Shown here one piece after another: positions 32,386 to 39,821 of a stretch of DNA of 64,000 bases. Position 1 is the first letter of the stretch; every line of letters starts with the position of its first letter. Position numbers and translations under genes: made by a program. The notes below the pieces were generated by a model that saw only the letters and a list, made by a program, of their open reading frames with translations, did no database searches and had not been told where the DNA came from. This DNA is from Frondihabitans sp. Leaf304. Its GTDB lineage: Bacteria > Actinomycetota > Actinomycetes > Actinomycetales > Microbacteriaceae. The stretch lies in assembly GCF_001423105.1 (NCBI RefSeq), contig NZ_LMNV01000003.1, forward strand, positions 260,473-324,472, in the 5' to 3' direction.

Positions 32386-32468
32386 CCGAATTTGAAGGAG
32401 ATCCACGCCGTTTCGCGAAAGTGAGGCGGATCGGCGCGGCGTGTCGCCAGGATCTCCTTCGAATTCGG
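32386..32468. repeat. Large palindromic element at convergent gene ends (19-bp arms)
   Basis: CCGAATTTGAAGGAGATCC (32386-32404) and the near-exact inverted copy at 32450-32468 match at 18 of 19 positions. Inside, ACGCCG pairs with CGGCGT, and TTTCGCGAAA is itself palindromic. The element fills the space between the convergent rhlE-like and PHP genes. It can act as a bidirectional terminator, but its length and nested symmetry are more than a terminator needs. Compare 39304-39383. Confidence 0.75.
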
Positions 32469-32514
32469 CAGGGGCACAGGGCGCGGGCCCCAACGCCGAG
32501 ACTCGTCTGGCGAA

Positions 32515-33369
32515 TCAGCCGACGAACGGCGCCGACCCGGTGGCTCGGTCGATAATGCGCTTCAGTTGCTCGGGCTCGGTCGTGTTCTCGCCGAGCCGGT
32601 TGGGCTTGCCCTCGCCGTGGTAGTCGCTCGAGCCTGTCACGATGAGGTCGTACTCGTCGGCGAGCGCGCGTAGCGTCTGCTTGCCGCCCTCGGTGTTGTC
32701 GCGGTGGCTGATCTCGACGCCGCCGAGCCCGGCTTCGACGAGCTCGAGCAAGTGGGACTGCGGCAGGTTCGCCTCACGCCCGCGGGTGGCCGGGTGCGCG
32801 AGCACCGGCACGCCACCTGCCGCGCGGATGATGCGGATGCCGAGCAGAGGCGAGGGTGCCTCGTGAGGTTCGTAGTAGCCACTGCGCCAGTGCAGGATCC
32901 CGGCAAACGCCGCACTGCGATCCCGGGCGTAGCCTTTCGCCACGAGGGCATCGGCGATGTGGGGTCGACCGAGAGTCGCCCCCTCGGAGGCCTGGGCGAG
33001 CACGTCGCCCCAGTCGATGTCGTAATCGGCGCCGATACGCGTGACCATCCGCTCCGCGCGGTGCAGCCGGTCGTTGCGGAGACGGGTGGTCTCCTCCACG
33101 AGTTCGGGCGAAGCCGGGTCGAAGAGATACCCCAGCATGTGCACGCTGTTGTAGCCGACCCGGGTGGAGAGCTCCATGCCGGGGATGAGGGTCAGGCCGG
33201 TGCCCACGATCGCCGCTCGCGCCTCGTCCCAGCCGCTCGTCGAGTCGTGGTCGGTGAGAGCCACGGCCGCGAGGCCGGCCGTCACCGCGCTGGCGATCAG
33301 GTCGGCGGGAGCCTCTGTGCCGTCGGAGACGCTGCTGTGGGTATGCAGGTCGATCGGCCCGGTGATCAT
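32515..33369 (-). CDS. PHP-domain phosphoesterase (TrpH/RNase AM-like)
   Basis: A 284-aa PHP metal-dependent phosphoesterase. The N-terminal DLHTHSSVSDG carries the HxH motif, ALTDHDSTSGWDEA the next ligands, and PGMELSTRV the Glu. Later ligands are in LGRPHIADAL, VPVLAHPATRG and VTGSSDYHGE. The family hydrolyses 3',5'-nucleotide bisphosphates and trims 5' RNA ends (E. coli RNase AM/TrpH). ATG 33369 is preferred to ATG 33378 because a TACGAT -10 overlaps the upstream codon, with 7 nt to 33369. It is convergent with the helicase gene and divergent from the EEP-family gene. Confidence 0.9.
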   Translation of the reverse strand: MITGPIDLHTHSSVSDGTEAPADLIASAVTAGLAAVALTDHDSTSGWDEARAAIVGTGLTLIPGMELSTRVGYNSVHMLGYLFDPASPELVEETTRLRNDRLHRAERMVTRIGADYDIDWGDVLAQASEGATLGRPHIADALVAKGYARDRSAAFAGILHWRSGYYEPHEAPSPLLGIRIIRAAGGVPVLAHPATRGREANLPQSHLLELVEAGLGGVEISHRDNTEGGKQTLRALADEYDLIVTGSSDYHGEGKPNRLGENTTEPEQLKRIIDRATGSAPFVG

Positions 33370-33376
33370 GGACTCC

Positions 33377-33382
33377 ATCGTA
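33377..33382 (-). promoter_or_regulatory. -10 hexamer TACGAT, leaderless-type promoter
   Basis: TACGAT on the minus strand is followed by GGAGTCC and ATG 33369. It overlaps the alternative start at 33378, which would be untranscribed. Confidence 0.55.
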
Positions 33383-33433
33383 GGCGGTGCGGGAGAGGTC
33401 GAAGTCGGCGGTGTCCCCTAGGCTCGTTCCACC

Positions 33434-34459
33434 GTGATCCGTCGACTCGTCTCCTTCGTCCTGCTGCTGGCCCTGGCCGCGGCGCTGTTCGTCGTGGCGT
33501 TCCCCCAGGTCCTCGGGCTGGAACAGCGCTATTACGTCGCGCAGGTGATCGCGTTCCGCGGGATCCTCGTGGTCGTCGCCGTCGTCGTGGCGGTCGTGTT
33601 CCTTTTCGCGGGCCTCGCCCTCCGCGCCGTACGGAGTCTGCTCGCTGCCGCGGCCGTGCTGCTGCTGGTCTTCGCGGCGATTACCGGCGGGGTGCTCGTC
33701 GAGCGCGGCACCGGGTCGACGAAGTTCGATGCGAAGGCCGCCGGAGACGTTCGTGTGCTCGCGTGGAACACCCTCGGCGGGGCTCCGGGCGCATCGACCA
33801 TCGCGAAGCTCGCCGTCAACTCGAAGGCCGACATCGTGAGCCTGCCCGAGACGACCCGCAAGACCGCCAACGCCGTCGCCGCAAAGATGAAGGCAGCCAA
33901 GCGCCCCGTCAGCGTGCTCGTGCTCGCGTACGACAAGACCGACAGCGCCAAGTCGACGGCCCTGCTCATCTCGACCAAGCTCGGCACCTACCGGGTCGTC
34001 GCCGACGATGAGGGCGGCACCACGCCCGTGCTCCCGACGGTCGTGGCACGCCCGGCCGATGGCTCCGGCCCGGTCATCGTGGCGGCCCATCCAGCGGCGC
34101 CCGTCAAGGCGCTCATGACCGACTGGCGTGCCGGGCTGCGGTACCTCGCGAAGCTCTGCTCGGGCGAGAGCATGATCATGGCCGGCGATTTCAACTCGAC
34201 GCTCGACCACCAGTCCGGCCTCGGTTCGAAGCCGAGCACCACCCTCGGCAGCTGTCGTGATGCGGCGAAGGCGTCAGCCAACGGGGCAGTCGGCACCTGG
34301 CCGACCACGGTTCCCGCCCTGCTCGCTGCACCGATCGACCACGTGATGGCGACCTCCGACTGGAGCGTCTCGGGCTTCCGCGTGATCACGACGCAGGACG
34401 GCTCGGGCAGCGACCACCGACCGGTGCTCGCGCAGCTCACCCCGGCGTCGACCGACTAG
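33434..34459 (+). CDS. Endonuclease/exonuclease/phosphatase (EEP) family membrane protein
   Basis: A 341-aa protein with three N-terminal membrane helices (about 5-25, 42-62, 68-90) and an EEP-superfamily catalytic domain facing outward. Motifs: VRVLAWNTLGG, DIVSLPETTRK (metal-binding Glu), IVAAHPAAP, SMIMAGDFNSTLDH (Asp-Phe-Asn), PIDHVMAT and GSDHRPVLAQL (final Asp-His). The usual first Asn and Glu are present, so hydrolase activity is plausible. In actinobacteria such proteins (UPF/YafD-like) are of unknown substrate. GTG 33434 has TAGGCT 9 nt upstream, a possible leaderless start. Confidence 0.85.
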   Translation: MIRRLVSFVLLLALAAALFVVAFPQVLGLEQRYYVAQVIAFRGILVVVAVVVAVVFLFAGLALRAVRSLLAAAAVLLLVFAAITGGVLVERGTGSTKFDAKAAGDVRVLAWNTLGGAPGASTIAKLAVNSKADIVSLPETTRKTANAVAAKMKAAKRPVSVLVLAYDKTDSAKSTALLISTKLGTYRVVADDEGGTTPVLPTVVARPADGSGPVIVAAHPAAPVKALMTDWRAGLRYLAKLCSGESMIMAGDFNSTLDHQSGLGSKPSTTLGSCRDAAKASANGAVGTWPTTVPALLAAPIDHVMATSDWSVSGFRVITTQDGSGSDHRPVLAQLTPASTD

Positions 34460-34522
34460 AGCGCAGCCACGGGCACGACGCGACCCTGTGGAGAACGCAA
34501 TCCGCTCTCGGGCGGCGGCGAC

Positions 34523-34528
34523 CATAAT
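34523..34528 (+). promoter_or_regulatory. -10 hexamer CATAAT, leaderless-type promoter
   Basis: CATAAT is followed by GGTGGGC and ATG 34536. It excludes the in-frame GTG at 34488 as the translation start. Confidence 0.5.
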
Positions 34529-34535
34529 GGTGGGC

Positions 34536-36023
34536 ATGGCTGATCAGAAGGCACCTCGCGCCACCTCCAATCGTTCGACGACCCCGGGCTCCGATACGTT
34601 CAAGGAGTACATCTCGTCGCAGTGGGCCGATCGTGCCGACTCGGTCTCGACGCCCCGCGAGCAGACGGCTTTCACGGCCGATCGACGTGCGCGCCTATCG
34701 GCTCTCCACCCGGGCAAGCGGCTGATCGTGCCGGCCGGGCAGGCCAAGGTGCGGTCGAACGACACCGACTACCCCTACCGCCCTCACTCCGCCTTCGCGC
34801 ACCTGACGGGCTGGGCCTCCGACAGCGTCCCCGGCTCCGTCCTGGTGCTCGAGCCCACCGCCGACGGCCACGAGGCGACGCTCTACTTCCGGGCGAGCGC
34901 GGGCCGCGACTCCGACGAGTTCTACGCCAACTCCGACATCGGCGAGTTCTGGATCGGGCCTCGGCCGTCGCTCGCCGACGTAAGCGTCGACCTCGGTCTG
35001 GCCACGCGCGATCTCTCTGACTTCGAGTCGGTCGTCGGCTCCGTCGATGCCGACACGCTCCTCGTCCGCGAGGCCGACGGCGATCTGACGCGCCGCGTCG
35101 ATGCCCTGCTTCCCGTGCCGGCCGGTGAGGCGACCGTCGACACTGTGGCCGATCGGTCGGCGACCACCGACGTTCTCGCCCGCGACCTCAGCGAGCTCCG
35201 TCTCGTCAAAGACAGCTACGAGATCGCCCAGATGCGGCAGGCGGTCGCCGTCACCAAGAAGGGTTTCGACGACGTCATCGCCGACTTCGACGAGGTCTTG
35301 GCACACCCTCGGGGCGAGCGCATCGTCGAGGGCACATTCAACCGCCGCGCCCGCGCCGATGGCAACACCGTCGGCTACGACACGATTGCCGCGTCCGGCG
35401 AGCACGCCTGTGTTCTGCACTGGACCACCAACGACGGCCGCGTCTCCCCCGGCGACCTCATCCTGATCGACGCGGGGGTCGAGCTCGACAGCCTGTACAC
35501 CGCCGACATCACCCGCACCCTGCCGGTCTCCGGTCGGTTCACCGACGTTCAGCGCCTGGTGTACGAGGCCGTGTTGGAGGCGGCCGATGCCGCCTTCGCG
35601 ATCGTGAAGCCCGGCATTCGGTTCCGCGAGATCCACGCCACGGCTATGGCCGTCATCGCCGAGAAGACCGCCGAGTGGGGGTTCCTGCCCGTCTCGGCCG
35701 CCGAGTCGATCAAGCCCGATGCGCAGTACCACCGTCGCTACATGGTGCACGGCACGAGCCACCACCTCGGCATCGACGTGCACGATTGTGCCGCTGCCCG
35801 ACGCGACCTCTACCTCGACGGTGTGATCGAGGCCGGCATGGTCTTCACCATCGAGCCCGGCCTCTACTTCCAGCCCGACGACCTCACGGTGCCCGAGGCG
35901 TTCCGGGGCATCGGCGTGCGCATCGAAGACGACATCCTCGTCACGGCCGACGGCGCTGAGAACCTCTCGGTCGGCATTCCCCGGACCGCGTCCGACGTCG
36001 AGGCCTGGATCGCCCGGGCCTGA
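34536..36023 (+). CDS. Aminopeptidase P (Xaa-Pro aminopeptidase), M24B family
   Basis: A 495-aa cytosolic metallopeptidase. The N-terminal aminopeptidase-P domain (about 45-190, TAFTADRRARL, TDYPYRPHSAFAHLTGW) precedes the pita-bread catalytic domain. The five metal ligands are visible: LILIDAGVELDSLYTADITR (two Asp), HGTSHHLGIDVHD (His), MVFTIEPGLYF (Glu) and GVRIEDDILVT (Glu). The enzyme removes N-terminal residues preceding proline. ATG 36023-terminated frame starts at 34536 by the leaderless rule. It lies downstream of the EEP gene on the same strand with its own promoter. Confidence 0.92.
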   Translation: MADQKAPRATSNRSTTPGSDTFKEYISSQWADRADSVSTPREQTAFTADRRARLSALHPGKRLIVPAGQAKVRSNDTDYPYRPHSAFAHLTGWASDSVPGSVLVLEPTADGHEATLYFRASAGRDSDEFYANSDIGEFWIGPRPSLADVSVDLGLATRDLSDFESVVGSVDADTLLVREADGDLTRRVDALLPVPAGEATVDTVADRSATTDVLARDLSELRLVKDSYEIAQMRQAVAVTKKGFDDVIADFDEVLAHPRGERIVEGTFNRRARADGNTVGYDTIAASGEHACVLHWTTNDGRVSPGDLILIDAGVELDSLYTADITRTLPVSGRFTDVQRLVYEAVLEAADAAFAIVKPGIRFREIHATAMAVIAEKTAEWGFLPVSAAESIKPDAQYHRRYMVHGTSHHLGIDVHDCAAARRDLYLDGVIEAGMVFTIEPGLYFQPDDLTVPEAFRGIGVRIEDDILVTADGAENLSVGIPRTASDVEAWIARA

Positions 36024-36095
36024 GTCCCTGCACCCAGGGGCCGCTACTTCTGCTCCCGCGTCCGTAGCCGCTGCGGGACCGCGCCTCGTCGCCGC

Positions 36096-36245
36096 GAGTG
36101 CCGCTGAATGTCGCTCCGGGCGCGCCAAGTCCGGCAAGCGGCGGCACTCGGTGACTCCTGCCCGTGCTGACTCCGCCGCGCTGGGGAGCGAGTGCCGCCA
36201 AATGTCGCACCGGGCGTGCTCGGTCCAGCATTTGGCGTCAGTCGG
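36096..36245. repeat. Two 56-bp direct copies of a hairpin-forming element
   Basis: Copies at 36096-36151 and 36190-36245 share GAGTGCCGC, AATGTCGC, CCGGGCG, GTCC and GCA in the same order. Each forms its own stem. Copy 1 pairs GAGTGCCGC with GCGGCACTC. Copy 2 pairs CGCCAAATG with CATTTGGCG, so the paired positions differ between copies in a way that keeps a stem. The element fills the 277-nt gap between aminopeptidase P and the MgtE-N gene; otherwise that gap holds only the -10 of the next gene. Confidence 0.75.
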
Positions 36246-36288
36246 TAGCCCATCCCCGCGCCGGTCCCCGACGGTCACCGGCACAGGC

Positions 36289-36294
36289 TAAATT
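36289..36294 (+). promoter_or_regulatory. -10 hexamer TAAATT, leaderless-type promoter
   Basis: TAAATT is followed by GGTCGG and GTG 36301, a 6-nt spacing without RBS. It would drive the three-gene set 36301-39302. Confidence 0.6.
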
Positions 36295-36300
36295 GGTCGG

Positions 36301-37626
36301 GTGAGCGCCACGAGAGTTTTCGTCGCCCGGCTCGCCGGGTGCCTCGTTTTCGACCCCGCGGGCGATCGCGTCGGCAAGGTCCGCGACGTCCTCGTCGTCT
36401 ACCGCAACGACGAAGCTCCGCGGGTCGTCGGTCTCGTCGTCGAGGTCCCCGGAAAGCGACGCGTGTTCGTGTCGATCGGCCGGGTCACCAGCATCGGCTC
36501 CGGTCAGATCATCACCACCGGCACCATCGCGCTCCGTCGGTTCGAGCAGCGGGGCGGCGAGGTGCGGGTGATTGCCGAGATCCTCGGCCGCAAGGTTCGA
36601 CTCCGCCACGACGACTCGCTCGCCACCATCGAAGACGTCGCGATCGACGAGACCGACGAGGGCGGCTGGGAGGTCGGGCAGGTCTTCCTGCGCAAGCCGA
36701 AGGCGAGCCCCTCCCCGTTCGGCAAGGGGCCGACAGTCTTCGCCCTGTGGACGGACGTCCGCGAAGAGAGCGCCCCCGGCGAGGCCCAGAGCGCCGAGCA
36801 CGTCATCGCCGCCTACGCCGACCTGCTTCCCGCCGACCTGGCGAACACCCTGCTCGATCTGGGCGAAGAGCGTCGCTACGAAGTCGCCGAAGAGCTCTCT
36901 GACGACCGTCTGGCCGACGTCCTCGAAGAGATGCCCGAAGACGAGCAGGTGTCGATCCTCAACCGCCTCGACGACAATCGCGCGGCCGATGTGCTCGACC
37001 AGATGCAGCCCGACGACGCGGCCGACCTCATCGCCCAGCTCACCGATGAGCGGGGTGAAGCGCTGCTGGCTCTGATGCAGCCCGACGAGGCCGACGACGT
37101 CCGCATGCTCCTCAGCTACGACTCCGACACGGCGGGCGGTCTGATGACGACCGACCCAGTCATCGTGTCGGGTGATGCCACCGTCGCCGAAGGCCTCGCG
37201 CTGATCCGACGCCACGAGATCGCTCCGGCGCTCGGCGCAGCCGTCTGCGTCGTGCTGCCGCCCTACGAGCCTCCGACCGGCCGCTTCCTCGGCATGGTGC
37301 ACTTCCAGCGGATGCTCCGGTATCCGCCCAACGAGCGTCTGGGCACGCTTCTCGACGCTCAGACCGAGCCGGTCAACGTCGGCGCGTCCGCTCTCGAGGT
37401 GACGCGCGTCATGGCGCGCTACAACCTCGTCAGCGTCCCGGTCGTCGACGACAACCACCGACTTGTCGGGGTGGTGACTATCGACGACGTCCTCGACCAC
37501 GTACTGCCCGACGACTGGCGAAGCCAGGATCCCGAGCAACCCTTGGGCCACACCCGGCCCCGCCTCAGAAGAGCAACCGCGACCGTAACCGGAAGGAGGA
37601 CGACCAATGGCACGCGACAGCCGTAG
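36301..37626 (+). CDS. PRC-barrel / MgtE N-domain / CBS protein without transport domain
   Basis: A 441-aa soluble protein. The N-terminal third has two PRC-barrel-like halves (CLVFDPAGDRVGKVRDVLVV and GRKVRLRHDDSLATIEDVAID). The middle (about 165-265) is a MgtE intracellular domain with the alpha-helical repeats VLEEMPEDEQVSILNRL, VLDQMQPDDAADLIAQL and the linker YDSDTAGGLMTTDPV. Two CBS motifs follow (about 275-410, VPVVDDNHRLVGVVTIDDVLDHVL). There are no transmembrane helices, so it is not a Mg2+ channel itself; it may sense Mg2+ or nucleotides. It is the first gene of a set with DUF1003 and Mrp (cf. M. tuberculosis Rv1232c). Confidence 0.9.
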   Translation: MSATRVFVARLAGCLVFDPAGDRVGKVRDVLVVYRNDEAPRVVGLVVEVPGKRRVFVSIGRVTSIGSGQIITTGTIALRRFEQRGGEVRVIAEILGRKVRLRHDDSLATIEDVAIDETDEGGWEVGQVFLRKPKASPSPFGKGPTVFALWTDVREESAPGEAQSAEHVIAAYADLLPADLANTLLDLGEERRYEVAEELSDDRLADVLEEMPEDEQVSILNRLDDNRAADVLDQMQPDDAADLIAQLTDERGEALLALMQPDEADDVRMLLSYDSDTAGGLMTTDPVIVSGDATVAEGLALIRRHEIAPALGAAVCVVLPPYEPPTGRFLGMVHFQRMLRYPPNERLGTLLDAQTEPVNVGASALEVTRVMARYNLVSVPVVDDNHRLVGVVTIDDVLDHVLPDDWRSQDPEQPLGHTRPRLRRATATVTGRRTTNGTRQP

Positions 37627-38146
37627 CGACGTCCGTCTCGACTCGCCCAAGGGCCTCCGCACCCGCGTCCTCTCCGGCCGCAAAGGGCCGAGCCGTGATC
37701 GCTTCGGACGAGCGACCGAGTCGATCGCCCGCAACATGGGCACGCCCTACTTCCTCATCGCCCTGACGCTCTTCTGTGTCGCCTGGATGGGCTACAACAC
37801 GCTCGCTCCGCTCAATCTCCGCTTCGACTCGGCCGCGATCGGGTTCACGGCCCTGACCCTCATCCTGTCGCTCCAGGCCTCCTACGCCGCGCCGCTGATC
37901 CTCCTCGCACAGAACCGTCAAGACGATCGCGATCGAGTGCAGGTCGAGCAGGATCGCCAACGTGCCGAGCGCAATCTCGCCGACACCGAGTACCTGGCCC
38001 GCGAGGTCGTGGCACTGCGCCTCGCGATGAAAGACATGGCGTCGAAAGACTTCATCCGCGACGAACTCCGGTCGCTGCTCGAAGAACTCGACCGTCGAGA
38101 CGAACCGGAGGCATCGCCAGAGACCCCAGGATCCGCGCGTGACTGA
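37607..38146 (+). CDS. DUF1003 family membrane protein
   Basis: The 179-aa protein has a basic N-terminus and two membrane helices at about 46-66 and 76-100 (YFLIALTLFCVAWMGYNTL, IGFTALTLILSLQASYAAPLILLAQNRQDDRDR). The second helix followed by LLAQNRQDDRDR is the DUF1003 hallmark. A long charged coiled-coil-like tail follows (VQVEQDRQRAERNLADTEYLAREV). Function unknown. ATG 37607 is preceded by GGAAGGAGG and overlaps the upstream gene by 20 nt; its stop overlaps the Mrp start by 8 nt, so the three are translated as an operon. Confidence 0.92.
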   Translation: MARDSRSDVRLDSPKGLRTRVLSGRKGPSRDRFGRATESIARNMGTPYFLIALTLFCVAWMGYNTLAPLNLRFDSAAIGFTALTLILSLQASYAAPLILLAQNRQDDRDRVQVEQDRQRAERNLADTEYLAREVVALRLAMKDMASKDFIRDELRSLLEELDRRDEPEASPETPGSARD

Positions 38147-39302
38147 CCCGCTGCCCGCCCCCGAGGGCGTGTCAGCGCGCATCCGCACCGCCCTCGCCGG
38201 CGTGCTCGACCCCGAGATCCGCAAACCCATCACCGACCTCGACATGGTCGGCGACATCGCGGTCGACGACAGCGGCGCGGCGACCGTCGGCGTCAAGCTC
38301 ACGATCGTCGGTTGCCCGGCGGCCGACACCATCGAACGCGACGTTCGCGCTGCGACCTCTCGCGTCGCGGGGGTCACCGCGGTCGACGTCGACATCACTG
38401 TCATGACCCGCGAGGAGCGAGCTGCGCTCACCGAGAAGCTGCGCGGCGGCCGCGCTGCCCGCGTGATGCCCTTCGGTCCCGGCTCGCTGACGCGGGTCTA
38501 CGCCGTGACGAGTGGCAAGGGCGGCGTCGGCAAGTCGACGGTCACTGCCAACCTCGCAGTCGCTCTGGCCGCCCGCGGGCTCGCGGTCGGCATCGTCGAC
38601 GCCGACGTCTACGGCTTCTCGATCCCCGGCCTTCTCGGCTTGGTCGACGACGCGGGTGCGAGTGTGAAGCCGACGCAGGTCGACGACATGATCCTGCCGC
38701 CCGTCGCCTACGGGGTGAAGGTGATCTCGATCGGCATGTTCGTCGACGACACCTCAACCGCAGTGGCCTGGCGTGGCCCCATGCTGCACCGCACGATTCA
38801 GCAGTTCTTGACCGACGTCTATTTCGGCGACCTCGACGTGCTCCTGCTCGACCTGCCACCCGGCACGGGCGACGTGGCGATTTCGGTCGGGCAGCTGCTG
38901 CCGAATGCCGAGGTCATCGTCGTCACGACGCCCCAGCCGGCGGCGGCCGACGTCGCCGAGCGCTCCGGGCTCGTCGCCCGGCAGACCGGGCAGAAGCTAC
39001 TCGGCGTGGTCGAGACCATGTCGGGGATGCCCCAGCCCGACGGCTCAGTGCTCGAGCTGTTCGGCTCGGGCGGCGGCGCGGAGACCGCCCGGCGGCTCTC
39101 GAAGGGGCAGGAGTCTCCCGTCGAGCTCCTGGCCAGTGTGCCGTTGAGCCTGGCGCTGCGCAAAGGCGGCGACGCGGGCGAGCCGGTCGTCGTCGGCCTA
39201 CCGGGTGACCCGGCGGCACAGGCGATCGAGACCTTGGCCGCGAGGCTGGCGAGCCAGGGGCGCGGCCTGGCGGGCCGCCGACTCGGGGTCACGGTCTTCT
39301 GA
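38139..39302 (+). CDS. mrp: Mrp/ApbC-type Fe-S cluster carrier ATPase
   Basis: A 387-aa P-loop ATPase. Residues 10-90 are a MIP18/DUF59 domain with LDPEIRKPITDLDMVGDI and Cys59 (VGCPAADTIE). The deviant Walker A is SGKGGVGKS at 125-133, followed by DADVYGFSIPGLLG and the switch DLPPGTGDVAISVGQLLP. The CxxC pair that bridges an Fe-S cluster in classical Mrp dimers is absent: ETMSGMPQPDGS stands in its place, a feature I recall for actinobacterial members. GTG 38139 overlaps the upstream stop. Role: likely Fe-S protein maturation. Confidence 0.9.
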   Translation: MTDPLPAPEGVSARIRTALAGVLDPEIRKPITDLDMVGDIAVDDSGAATVGVKLTIVGCPAADTIERDVRAATSRVAGVTAVDVDITVMTREERAALTEKLRGGRAARVMPFGPGSLTRVYAVTSGKGGVGKSTVTANLAVALAARGLAVGIVDADVYGFSIPGLLGLVDDAGASVKPTQVDDMILPPVAYGVKVISIGMFVDDTSTAVAWRGPMLHRTIQQFLTDVYFGDLDVLLLDLPPGTGDVAISVGQLLPNAEVIVVTTPQPAAADVAERSGLVARQTGQKLLGVVETMSGMPQPDGSVLELFGSGGGAETARRLSKGQESPVELLASVPLSLALRKGGDAGEPVVVGLPGDPAAQAIETLAARLASQGRGLAGRRLGVTVF

Positions 39303-39303
39303 C

Positions 39304-39383
39304 GCGTTCAGAAGTCTGGCAAAAGCGAGCCGAAAGGCCCCTGCCGCAGGCAAAACAGCCGGTTTTGCCAGAGTTCTGAACGC
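39304..39383. repeat. Large palindromic element after mrp (21-bp arms)
   Basis: The arm at 39304-39324 starts GCGTTCAGAAGTCTGG and ends CAAAA; its inverted copy at 39363-39383 matches 20 of 21 positions. The 38-nt middle has its own CCTGC/GCAGG stem. The first arm begins 2 nt after the mrp stop codon. It can terminate transcription but resembles 32386-32468 in size and nested design. Confidence 0.75.
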
Positions 39384-39541
39384 GCGCCTACCCCGGCCGG
39401 GCCGTCGTCCTGCGAATTCGGCCTGATCCGGCCGATTTGGGGCCGAGACGCGCAAAACCGGAGGCTAAAGGTTCGGGCGACCCGTCGGATCCTGAGCCAC
39501 GAAAAGGACTGCACCCGACAGGCTGCATCGTTAACAGCAAA

Positions 39542-39570
39542 GGCGACCTCCCGCTACTGCGGGGGTCGCC
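39542..39570 (-). terminator. Hairpin downstream of the 37-aa ORF
   Basis: GGCGACC...CCCGC and GCGGG...GGTCGCC form a 12-bp stem with one bulge and a 4-nt loop; on the minus strand TTTGCTG follows. It lies about 35 nt beyond the stop of the small minus-strand ORF. Confidence 0.6.
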
Positions 39571-39603
39571 GTGGGCTGCTGCTGGTCGCGCGAGCGCGTG
39601 GGC

Positions 39604-39717
39604 TCAGTCGAAGGAGCGCGTGGGCTGACGACGGTAGCCGTCGGTGCTGGTGCTGACGACGGTGCCGACGATACCGGCGAATGCGGCGACTGCGAGAACG
39701 GTGATTCCGATGAACAT
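39604..39717 (-). CDS. Small membrane-type protein (37 aa) divergent from a LysR gene
   Basis: Too short for usual ORF cut-offs. The product starts MFIGITVLAVAAFAGIVGTVV and ends STSTDGYRRQPTRSFD: one hydrophobic helix (about 2-22) and a short basic, Arg-rich tail. ATG 39717 has an excellent GGAGG 5 nt upstream. On the same strand there is a promoter (TTGTCC, 17 nt, CATACT) at 39757-39785 and a hairpin terminator at 39542-39570, so it is a complete transcription unit. Divergence from a LysR regulator with overlapping promoters suggests it is a regulated target. Function unknown. Confidence 0.7.
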   Translation of the reverse strand: MFIGITVLAVAAFAGIVGTVVSTSTDGYRRQPTRSFD

Positions 39718-39756
39718 GATGCCCTCCATGGCGATGTGGTTGTTGTGTGTAATACC

Positions 39757-39802
39757 AGTATGAAGAGGCACATTGCAAAGGACAATCGACCTTTTCTAGG
39801 GT
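39757..39802. promoter_or_regulatory. Overlapping divergent promoters between the 37-aa ORF and lysR
   Basis: Minus strand: TTGTCC (39780-39785), 17-nt spacer, CATACT (39757-39762). Plus strand: TTGCAA (39773-39778), 18-nt spacer, TAGGGT (39797-39802). The two -35 boxes lie within the same 13 nt of an AT-rich segment, so one bound regulator could control both directions. Confidence 0.6.
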
Positions 39803-39821
39803 GACAATGTAGATTTGCTTC

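Noticed and set aside
36301..37626. Mg2+ transporter MgtE
   Set aside because: No transmembrane helices; only intracellular MgtE-N and CBS regions are present.
39571..39804. 77-codon plus-strand frame before lysR
   Set aside because: Composition is Asp/Gly-rich antisense to the better supported 37-aa minus-strand ORF, and it lacks an RBS.
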